From positions 1-64,000 of the forward strand of contig NZ_QBKT01000013.1 of NCBI RefSeq assembly GCF_003054265.1: a stretch of 64,000 bases of DNA, in the 5' to 3' direction. Made by a program: the position numbers and the translations under genes. Positions 58,051 through 64,000 of this stretch are shown piece after piece (the stretch's first letter is position 1; every line of letters starts with the position of its first letter). The notes below the pieces were generated by a model, which saw only the letters and a list, made by a program, of their open reading frames with translations, was not told the origin of the DNA and searched no databases. This DNA comes from Kordia periserrulae (GTDB lineage: Bacteria; Bacteroidota; Bacteroidia; Flavobacteriales; Flavobacteriaceae).

Positions 58051-58639
58051 TTGCGTATTCTCCTTTTTCTATCTCCCATACTCTTTTGGCGATTTCGCGT
58101 TCTTCGCTGCCTATTACATCCAAATAAATGGCTGTGGTTTCCAACCGGCTATGACCAAGCCATTTTTTTACTGTGGTAATTGGTGCTTTATCCGCCGCCC
58201 GCACGGCAAAGCCGTGGCGAAGACCGCGGGCGCAGGCACGAGCGCCCCAAATACCCGCTTCAAGCATGACAGTTTTGACATGGCGTGATGCGCTACGCAA
58301 AGAGAATTGCCAAAGATACTGTGACTTTTTACCCTTAAATTGTACGTAACTCTTCAAATCATTGAGCAAGAAATCAGGTAACGGGATCTCGCGATAGATT
58401 CCACGCTTGCGTTTTTTGAGCGTTTCTAAAACGACAGTCTTGTTTGAAAAATCGAGATTGCTTTCACTCAAATTATGAATTTCAGCGATGCGGGCGCCTG
58501 TATAATACAGCAGCTGACAAAACAGACGAACATGAACAGGACGTTTTTTTGTGCATTCCAAAAAGCGTAAACGCTCGGTTTGATTTAGATACTTTCGCTG
58601 ACCGTTCCGGTCGTGCAATGAAATTGTAGGTTTATACAT
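58034..58639 (-). CDS. Tyrosine recombinase/integrase
   Basis: 201 residues, close to a minimal catalytic domain with a short N-terminal arm-binding part. Catalytic residues: Arg in YYTGARIAEIHNL (about residue 51), RGLRHGFAVRA (Arg of HxxR; the usual first His is Arg here), His in KWLGHSRLETTA and nucleophile Tyr in AIYLDV. The gene is visibly GC-richer than its neighbours (58190-58260), suggesting transfer. It likely integrates or resolves the right-hand element. Promoter-like TATACC lies at 58684-58675 upstream. Confidence 0.88.
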   Translation of the reverse strand: MYKPTISLHDRNGQRKYLNQTERLRFLECTKKRPVHVRLFCQLLYYTGARIAEIHNLSESNLDFSNKTVVLETLKKRKRGIYREIPLPDFLLNDLKSYVQFKGKKSQYLWQFSLRSASRHVKTVMLEAGIWGARACARGLRHGFAVRAADKAPITTVKKWLGHSRLETTAIYLDVIGSEEREIAKRVWEIEKGEYANVICQ

Positions 58640-58923
58640 GATTATTTGGGTTTTAAAAATTTAACTGTCTGATTATTAGGTATATTCAGTCGAATATTCA
58701 AACAAAAAGTGTGTTTTTTCCTGATTTTAACAAAAATATCATCTTAAAGTTGTTCAGATGCCTCTTTTCATGGCTCAAAACATACTGCTGTACGCTCCCA
58801 ATGGCAGACTATACCTAATTTTCGGACAAGTTCAGCCTTATGGAGAAAAAATCTTTTTAAAAACAGCAATCTAGTGTTGTTTTATACGGCTGAATACATA
58901 AATAACCATTAAAATTTAACATT

Positions 58924-59046
58924 ATGGGAGAATGGGAAAAAGTTGGAGAGGTATACCGAAAAAAGAAGAAAAAGAACGATGGATGGGGCGGAATAGTTGT
59001 CGCTATCATTATTCTTTTAATCATCGTTAGTCAGTGTAAATCATAA
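58924..59046 (+). CDS. Small single-span membrane protein
   Basis: 40 residues: a Lys-rich block (RKKKKKN) then one membrane helix GGIVVAIIILLIIVSQC. Ten bases before the next gene. No family recognised; the clean topology supports it being real. Confidence 0.55.
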   Translation: MGEWEKVGEVYRKKKKKNDGWGGIVVAIIILLIIVSQCKS

Positions 59047-59056
59047 AATATCGGTC

Positions 59057-59530
59057 ATGAAAAAAATCATCATGGTGGCGTTTGTGTTTTTATGCGTGGC
59101 AACCAATATTCAGGCACAAGAAAAAGATCCCCTAAACCCGCCTGTTCGTGAAGGCGGGTATGGTGATGCGGTAACTTGTTCGGGGAAGAATAAAGCACTA
59201 GTGCTTTTTATTTTAGGCGGAAAAGGAAAAAAGGAAGAACCTGAGAAATATACAGCCAGTGAATATGCAAAGTTATTGCAAGCGGGATTCAAAAACCCCA
59301 AATACACCAATTATCCAACTGAAACAGTTGTATATTATCGCGAAACTAACAAATATGGACCAACCGTTGCTCGTATCATAATCAATGGACTACGTTATGA
59401 AACAGATAGTGGAGCTTCTGTTTTTTCACCATCAATGATTGGAAATTACATTGACGTCTTTACAAAATATTATCGCGAGAAAAACAATATTCCCTTAAAA
59501 GATAAGCAGATCACTACAGATAATAATTAG
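59057..59530 (+). CDS. Exported protein carrying a palindromic insert
   Basis: 157 residues, signal peptide ending NIQAQ. The first mature residues (PLNPPVREGGYG) are encoded by an ACCCGCCT-8-AGGCGGGT hairpin at 59136-59159, which looks like a repeat element inserted in frame. The rest (TASEYAKLLQAGFKNPKYTN, YYRETNKYGPTVARIIING) is not recognised. Probably co-transcribed with the small membrane protein; convergent with the coiled-coil gene. Confidence 0.65.
   Translation: MKKIIMVAFVFLCVATNIQAQEKDPLNPPVREGGYGDAVTCSGKNKALVLFILGGKGKKEEPEKYTASEYAKLLQAGFKNPKYTNYPTETVVYYRETNKYGPTVARIIINGLRYETDSGASVFSPSMIGNYIDVFTKYYREKNNIPLKDKQITTDNN
59136..59159. repeat. Palindromic element inside a coding sequence
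   Basis: Perfect 8-bp stem ACCCGCCT/AGGCGGGT with loop GTTCGTGA, far GC-richer than the surrounding gene. Confidence 0.6.
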
Positions 59531-60333
59531 AGATTCATACCAATTACCTTGTTCGATTTATCGTTTTCATTATCTAAGGCATTATCATGCTGCTGCTTAA
59601 ATTCGGAAGAATTTTGGACAACAATATTAAATTTGTCTGTAATTTTTTCTGAGTCTTGAAATACATCACTTTCTGAGTTTTCATTCATTTGAGCCTTTAA
59701 GAGTGTGTATGTATTTTCCGTTTCAAAATGTGCGTGTTCAAGAATCTTATCAAAATCCATGTCCAATTTTTGAGCGCGGGCTTCCATCGCCTCTAATTGG
59801 TTCATTAGTTTTTGATGCTGCGGATTATCGGTATCGAAATGCTCACCAGCAATTAGATACGCTTTATGTGCCAAGTTCTTAATGTCTGATTTTAGAGTTT
59901 CAATACTGTCACAATTTTGCCGCTCCAAATTGAGCATAACTGCCATAATCTCTCCGGGCGACATCGCATCCAAGTCATCGCGCTCAATCCCGTAATGCTC
60001 AATCAAAAATTCAATGCTGCCATTGGTATCTTTTGCGGCAATCAGCTTTTGCGCATCGATGGATCGTTTTTGCAAGCGTTCCAACTCTGCCAAGCGTTCC
60101 GCCAATTGATCAAGAATTTCCTCAAATCTGCGCATTGCTTCTTGATGGGCGAGTAATTGCTGCAACACAAAATCATAATCTTGGCGTTTTTTGATATGTG
60201 TTTTCTTTGAATTATGCTCTTGGTGGCTTGTGCCTTCGATCTGACCAATCTCGTCACTCTCACCACGCATGCCATAATCGTGGTTAACCTTTTTCAGATG
60301 ATTGGAATGTTCACTATGTTTATTGCCCGTCAT
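59527..60333 (-). CDS. Coiled-coil protein of the mobile element
   Basis: 268 residues from the ATG at 60333; a GTG at 60342 would add three. Charged His-rich N-terminus, long coiled coil at about residues 55-90 (LLAHQEAMRRFEEILDQLAE), a central helical domain (DDLDAMSPGEIMAVMLNLER) and an acidic tail. No signal peptide. Not recognised; composition resembles accessory proteins of proteobacterial conjugative elements. Confidence 0.65.
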   Translation of the reverse strand: MTGNKHSEHSNHLKKVNHDYGMRGESDEIGQIEGTSHQEHNSKKTHIKKRQDYDFVLQQLLAHQEAMRRFEEILDQLAERLAELERLQKRSIDAQKLIAAKDTNGSIEFLIEHYGIERDDLDAMSPGEIMAVMLNLERQNCDSIETLKSDIKNLAHKAYLIAGEHFDTDNPQHQKLMNQLEAMEARAQKLDMDFDKILEHAHFETENTYTLLKAQMNENSESDVFQDSEKITDKFNIVVQNSSEFKQQHDNALDNENDKSNKVIGMNL

Positions 60334-60431
60334 GGCTCCCACCCATATATAAAATCACTACTATAAGTATGGCAGAAAAGCGTTAATGAATGGTTAGTGT
60401 ATAGAGATTGATACAGTTATAATGTCATTAT

Positions 60432-60487
60432 TTGCCAATAGATGTTGTCGCTGTTATAATCATATTATAAGATTAAGTTTAAAGGAG
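60432..60487 (+). promoter_or_regulatory. Sigma-70-type promoter, palindrome and Shine-Dalgarno of parDE
   Basis: TTGCCA (60432-60437), a 17-base spacer and TATAAT (60455-60460) match the proteobacterial consensus. TTATAATcATATTATAA at 60454-60470 is palindromic, a likely ParD operator overlapping the -10. AAAGGAG (60481-60487) sits 8 bases before the ATG. None of these is typical of the Bacteroidota genes in the rest of the window. Confidence 0.75.
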
Positions 60488-60495
60488 ATATTATA

Positions 60496-60741
60496 ATGAC
60501 ATCGATGAACGTATCGCTGCCAAACCAAATGAAAAGCTGGGTTGAAGGAAAAATAGTTGAGGGTAAATATCATAATGCGAGTGAATATATTAGAGATTTA
60601 ATTCGTAGGGATCAGGCAGAAGCAGAAAGAAATCTGGCATTTAAGACTGCTATTGATTTAGGGCGAAACAGCGGTACTAATAACAGATCAAGCAAAGACA
60701 TATTCGCACAAGCCAAGATAAAAGCTGAAAAAATTAAATGA
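60496..60741 (+). CDS. parD: ParD-type antitoxin
   Basis: 81 residues. Ribbon-helix-helix N-terminus MTSMNVSLPNQMKSWVEGKI followed by YHNASEYIRDLIRRDQ, the ParD/CopG signature; the C-terminal tail wraps the toxin. Overlaps parE by 4 bases (ATGA). Autoregulation via the upstream palindrome is likely. Confidence 0.92.
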   Translation: MTSMNVSLPNQMKSWVEGKIVEGKYHNASEYIRDLIRRDQAEAERNLAFKTAIDLGRNSGTNNRSSKDIFAQAKIKAEKIK

Positions 60742-61037
60742 AAAATTTAAAGTTTTCACGTCAAGCTGTTTTGGACATTGAGGAAATTTATCTTTACGGT
60801 TTTATCAATTTTGGGGAAGGGCAAGCAGATTCATATGCTTCTCGGATGCAGAAAAATTTAGAAATCATTTCTTCTAATCCGGATATAGGTAGATTAGATT
60901 CAAGAATAAACCCTGCTATCCACCGTTTTGATTTTGCCAGGCACGCTATATTTTATGACGTTACCGATAGTGAAATAATTATTATAAGAATACTCCACAT
61001 AACAATGGATTTTCTTCAACACCTTAGCCAAAATTGA
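60738..61037 (+). CDS. parE: ParE-type toxin
   Basis: 99 residues of the RelE/ParE superfamily: SRQAVLDIEEIYLYG, NPDIGRLDSRI, FDFARHAIFYDVTD and IIRILHITMDFLQHL. Family role: DNA gyrase poisoning, neutralised by ParD. Stabilises the element. Confidence 0.9.
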   Translation: MKNLKFSRQAVLDIEEIYLYGFINFGEGQADSYASRMQKNLEIISSNPDIGRLDSRINPAIHRFDFARHAIFYDVTDSEIIIIRILHITMDFLQHLSQN

Positions 61038-61083
61038 TAGTGTGAAGGCTCAAGATTATTTAAACAGTAAAATAGGGACAAAA

Positions 61084-61182
61084 ATGGATTTGAGGATTCT
61101 CAAAGCAGAAATGATTGTTCATATATATACTGCGGTTGGCGTGGGCGTGGCGATTTTGAGTTTTATTAAGTTTTTTTCATAG
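61084..61182 (+). CDS. Possible 32-residue membrane peptide
   Basis: MDLRILKAEMIVHIYTAVGV followed by a hydrophobic helix ending IKFFS. AGGGA 7 bases upstream of the ATG. Short; single membrane helix. 61183-61326 shows nothing. Confidence 0.35.
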   Translation: MDLRILKAEMIVHIYTAVGVGVAILSFIKFFS

Positions 61183-61326
61183 TTGTCATTAATATTGCAG
61201 TGCTGAATTAATTTTATTGAAGCGTCTGCTATTTTCCATATGATATATTATCACATTTTATCTAATTGCACCCTGTCCAAAATGTAACCTGCAATATATT
61301 TTGGCGAGATTATCTTTGTGAAATTT

Positions 61327-61626
61327 TTAATCGTCAAATATCATAGCAGCTAAGAAAACGGGAGTTGCCAATATTGAAAGTGCGGGAATGGCTATTGCTA
61401 GACCAATTCCGACTACAGCCTCAGCCACTTTTTTTTCGTTTGATTGAGCGTAAACCTTAGTCACTCTGCCCGCTGCTTCTCCTATTGTGGAATCGCCTGT
61501 GATCGCGCCTACTGTAGCACTTACAATGTGCGGGGCACAATTACTGGCTATCTTTCTAGTTTTTTCATCTTCACAAATAGCTTCTGATGATTCATTAATA
61601 GATTTTAGTACTGCTGAATAGCTCAT
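61327..61626 (-). CDS. Small Ala/Gly-rich protein with C-terminal hydrophobic span
   Basis: 99 residues. Middle HIVSATVGAITGDSTIGEAAG and C-terminal hydrophobic stretch (VVGIGLAIAIPALSILATPV) ending IFDD. Two cysteines near the N-terminus. Not recognised. No Shine-Dalgarno, unlike its neighbours. Confidence 0.5.
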   Translation of the reverse strand: MSYSAVLKSINESSEAICEDEKTRKIASNCAPHIVSATVGAITGDSTIGEAAGRVTKVYAQSNEKKVAEAVVGIGLAIAIPALSILATPVFLAAMIFDD

Positions 61627-61814
61627 AATTTTTAATTTTATTATAAGTTACTAATTTATAGTTATAAACTCTAACTTATTTAATATAAAATGGTTGTATT
61701 TAACTCTTTTTAACAATAATATATTGTAATTTACTATAAATAGTGTCAAATAATTAAATGTAATGAGTAGAAATATTCCTTAATTTTTCCAATGAAAAAC
61801 AATAATTATTTTAA

Positions 61815-62414
61815 TCAAAGCTTTGGAGCATCAGAAGATAACTGGTATTTCAGATTATGTGTTACGGGTTCTGCCTTGTCTGTTCGTAAGGCTTGATTCA
61901 TTTGATTAAACTGCCAACGTAGATTTGACCTATCTTTTTCTGTAAAATCTTCACCATCTTTTTCATGTGCTTCTTCAATTGATTTTTCAAAATTCTTATG
62001 ATTTAGTACAAATATATTAAGTCTAGTCAGTCCTTCTATCATTTCCTTTTCATAGGGGTTTGAAATATCGAGCCCCCATTTTTCCATTTTTAGAGCCATA
62101 TTTTTCACGCTAGCCTTAAAAGTCTCAGGATCTTGATGTTTCGCCAGTTTATAATAAGTATTGTAGTAGTTGGATTTGGCAGCCAAAATACCCAAAAATT
62201 CAGCTCTAGATATTCTTCCGTCTGCTACAATATCCTGTGCATGCTTATCTGAAAAATAGATCATCATATCTTTTTTATATTGTTCAGGATTTATAAGCTT
62301 ATAGCCATTTTCGGGAATTACTTCACATACCATGTGCTCAATACTTTTATATTGAGAATGAATATACTCAATCATTTTTTCTCTTAATATCAGAGAATCA
62401 CTCGATTCTGCCAT
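61815..62414 (-). CDS. Unrecognised helical protein
   Basis: 199 residues, predominantly helical, no signal peptide. Contains KDMMIYFSDKHAQDIVADGR, which resembles an EF-hand-like acidic loop (DxxADGRIS), and a C-terminal LRWQFNQMNQALRTDKAEP. GGGAG Shine-Dalgarno 9 bases before the ATG; TATACC at 62449-62444 upstream is a likely -10. Possibly an effector or element-specific protein; not assignable. Confidence 0.6.
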   Translation of the reverse strand: MAESSDSLILREKMIEYIHSQYKSIEHMVCEVIPENGYKLINPEQYKKDMMIYFSDKHAQDIVADGRISRAEFLGILAAKSNYYNTYYKLAKHQDPETFKASVKNMALKMEKWGLDISNPYEKEMIEGLTRLNIFVLNHKNFEKSIEEAHEKDGEDFTEKDRSNLRWQFNQMNQALRTDKAEPVTHNLKYQLSSDAPKL

Positions 62415-62485
62415 AATATACTCCCTAAGTTACAATTTCATTAGGTATAGGATGGCACAGTTTCTTTAAAAAATAGTTAATATAA

Positions 62486-62752
62486 TTAATGCACCATTTT
62501 GCTTGTTTTTCCTAGACTTTCAATGATTCCAGCATACATCTCTTTGAGAAAATCTCTGTGTCTTTCTGCGGCTTTTATCGGATCTCCATGCCCTATGAGT
62601 TGAACCAAATTATAATCCCCTATTGTATAGATTAAATTCTCAATAGGCTCTTCCCTGAAGCTATTAAGTGTATCTACATATGTTTTGGCGATTTCAAACT
62701 GCTCTTTGGTCAAAGTTGCAGAATGGTCTACTAAGTCTTTCTTTTTTTTCAT
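62486..62752 (-). CDS. Unrecognised small protein
   Basis: 88 residues, Lys-rich start, then FEIAKTYVDTLNSFREEPIE and GDPIKAAERHRDFLKEMYAG. Strong AGGAG Shine-Dalgarno 6 bases before the ATG and a TTGTTT-17-TATAAT promoter just upstream. Divergent from the next gene. No family recognised. Confidence 0.6.
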   Translation of the reverse strand: MKKKKDLVDHSATLTKEQFEIAKTYVDTLNSFREEPIENLIYTIGDYNLVQLIGHGDPIKAAERHRDFLKEMYAGIIESLGKTSKMVH

Positions 62753-62789
62753 TTTTTCTCCTAAATTTTCTAACTTGTGATGTACGAAA

Positions 62790-62818
62790 ATTATACCGTA
62801 AAAGTGCTTTTAAAACAA
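62790..62818 (-). promoter_or_regulatory. Sigma-70-type promoter of the 88-residue gene
   Basis: On the minus strand TTGTTT (62818-62813), 17-base spacer, TATAAT (62795-62790). A second TATAAT/17 arrangement within the right-hand block. Confidence 0.65.
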
Positions 62819-62823
62819 GAATT

Positions 62824-63357
62824 ATGGATAAGGATATGCTTGAATACCTAAAGTCAGAAATGGATAAGGACATGCAAAAAAAGCGAGCGGCTTTAGAGCA
62901 GGAGCTAAGAAACAATCGAGAAAATATCAAGCCTGTTGGCTCAGCGAAAATGCAAGCAAAAGCTTTAGAAGAACATGAAAAACAAAAACGCATAGAGCTT
63001 GAGGCAAAAATGAAGGAATACCAAAAGAGGCTTGAATCCCAAAGGTTTAAAGATGTAGGGGGAAGTTATGATGCGGCTCGTAGGCAGCTTGAACAAAATC
63101 AGAATACTAATGAGGTTAATACAAAGCAAATGGAATTAGATAGACAAAATAGAGAAGCCGTTGAGCGAGCAGAACAAGCTCAAAATTTAAAGCACGAAAG
63201 AGACCAGAAAAAAAGAAAAGAGGAAAATGAGAAAAAGAAATCTCAAGAACTAAAAAATCAAGAGCAGACCAAAGAGTTCGCCCAAAAAGCAGAGCGAGAT
63301 AGACTTCGTGCGCAATTTAATAGGGAGAATGATCGCTATAAAGACAGAGGAAGATAA
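62824..63357 (+). CDS. Highly charged coiled-coil protein
   Basis: 177 residues from the ATG at 62824 (a 52-codon extension to 62668 reads over the opposite gene and is not credible). Almost entirely Lys/Glu/Gln/Arg heptads (KMQAKALEEHEKQKRIELEA, QKKRKEENEKKKSQELKNQE), predicted long coiled coil. Such proteins are common beside type IV secretion genes; function unknown. Confidence 0.65.
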   Translation: MDKDMLEYLKSEMDKDMQKKRAALEQELRNNRENIKPVGSAKMQAKALEEHEKQKRIELEAKMKEYQKRLESQRFKDVGGSYDAARRQLEQNQNTNEVNTKQMELDRQNREAVERAEQAQNLKHERDQKKRKEENEKKKSQELKNQEQTKEFAQKAERDRLRAQFNRENDRYKDRGR

Positions 63358-63358
63358 T

Positions 63359-64000
63359 CTAAGATTTGTAATCAGGATCCTTATCGTACATCCCCTGAAA
63401 ACGTGAGGCAAAAACTTTAGTGTAAACTTTAGCAATTACTTCATTGAGATTATCTTTATAATATGGTACTTTTTCCAATAAAAGAGGTGGTTTTCCAGCC
63501 CTTAAAATATATTGCCGGTTACTTTCGGCCGATATGTCTAACGCGACTTCACTCTCTGTTCTTAATCTAGCGGCATCATTACCTTTTGAGCCTCTAGCAT
63601 ATGATTTTAATCTTCTGTCTCCTAGTTTTTCACTTATAAATTTAGTAGTCTCTCCATGAGAAACAGCAAAAACCTGTACCGCCCGGCTGTTATTAATAAA
63701 GGTATTGGTGTTTCCTTTGTAAATATCTTTTAATGTTCCTAAATCTTGAATAAATGGCCACATTACTAAATTATAACTAGCCAGTAATCCAAAAGCTTTT
63801 TCGACCTCTTTCATTCTTCCAAGTGAGGTAAACTCATCCATTATCATAAGGATTGGGGTTTTAGATTTACCACCAATAGATATCTGTGCTAATACGAGAT
63901 TAATGAAAAGGCGTATAAATCTGTTATGCGTTTCTAATAATTCTGGCGGTAAGATGAGATAAATAGTGGTTGGATTTTCTTTTAATTCTTTAAAATCAAA
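63359..64000 (-). CDS. Type IV coupling protein (VirD4/TraG), C-terminal part, runs off window
   Basis: At least 213 residues; the frame is open to the window edge. Walker B in KTPILMIMDEFTSLGRMKEV, followed by LLASYNLVMWPFIQDLGTLK and NTFINNSRAVQVFAVSHGET, the conserved C-terminal ATPase segment of the VirD4/TraG family; TTIYLILPPELLETH precedes it. Coupling proteins feed the relaxosome to the type IV secretion channel. The sequence follows the proteobacterial VirD4 pattern. Shows that a conjugative or mobilisable element continues to the right. Confidence 0.88.
   Translation of the reverse strand, partial: FDFKELKENPTTIYLILPPELLETHNRFIRLFINLVLAQISIGGKSKTPILMIMDEFTSLGRMKEVEKAFGLLASYNLVMWPFIQDLGTLKDIYKGNTNTFINNSRAVQVFAVSHGETTKFISEKLGDRRLKSYARGSKGNDAARLRTESEVALDISAESNRQYILRAGKPPLLLEKVPYYKDNLNEVIAKVYTKVFASRFQGMYDKDPDYKS

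Noticed and set aside
62668-62823. N-terminal extension of the 177-residue coiled-coil protein
   Set aside because: Reads antisense over the start of the divergent gene and its promoter; composition changes sharply at the 62824 ATG.

Overview
The window looks like a chromosome segment of a marine, gliding member of the Flavobacteriaceae (Bacteroidota); gene content recalls Kordia, but the genus is an inference. Reasons: a gldKLMN type IX secretion/gliding cluster, exosortase F with its partner, a miaB-lptE-secG-groESL neighbourhood, SusC-like plug proteins, low GC, and promoters of the Bacteroidota type TAnnTTTG with little Shine-Dalgarno signal.

Layout. 1-0.1 kb: 3' end of an IS110-type transposase. 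0.4-2.3 kb: a membrane VKOR/thioredoxin fusion with a peptidase-C39-like N-terminus next to a tiny double-glycine-leader, four-cysteine peptide not called before. 2.4-7.9 kb: rod-shape operon mreBCD-mrdA-rodA (minus strand). 8.0-9.6 kb: purH. 9.7-14.9 kb: small membrane protein, GAF methionine sulfoxide reductase, exosortase F pair, a repeat-rich gap and a DUF2971 protein. 15.1-18.2 kb: an accessory patch (quinone oxidoreductase, sigma factor, a nonsense-mutated lipoprotein cassette) flanked by two copies of the 3' end of the next gene. 18.1-23.1 kb: tandem TonB-plug/MG2-like proteins. 23.3-32.0 kb: groEL, groES, secG, a TPR protein, lptE, a sigma-54 activator, two paralogous lipoproteins and miaB. 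32.3-36.4 kb: surface lipoproteins plus a sigma/anti-sigma-like pair. 36.5-45.0 kb: topA, an arginase-fold protein with degenerate metal ligands, and gldKLMN. 45.0-48.8 kb: FAD oxidoreductase, DUF983, ABC-F, a CPXCG protein and initiator tRNA-Met.

Downstream of the initiator tRNA the sequence turns accessory. 49-53.6 kb holds a secreted avidin/streptavidin-family protein with the biotin-binding residues intact, a RadC-like JAB protein, and a secreted protein with an HTH...D JAMM-like motif. A hairpin-dense gap (53.6-53.8 kb) precedes a two-gene restriction-like unit (N6-adenine methylase plus PD-(D/E)xK-like protein).

From about 57.9 kb to the end the style changes: tyrosine recombinase, ParDE toxin-antitoxin, coiled-coil and small proteins, and a VirD4/TraG coupling protein running off the edge. 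Here I see sigma-70-type promoters (TTGCCA-17-TATAAT) and strong Shine-Dalgarno sequences, unlike the core genes. This is best read as one end of a conjugative or mobilisable element of non-Bacteroidota (proteobacteria-like) origin, or less likely an assembly join.
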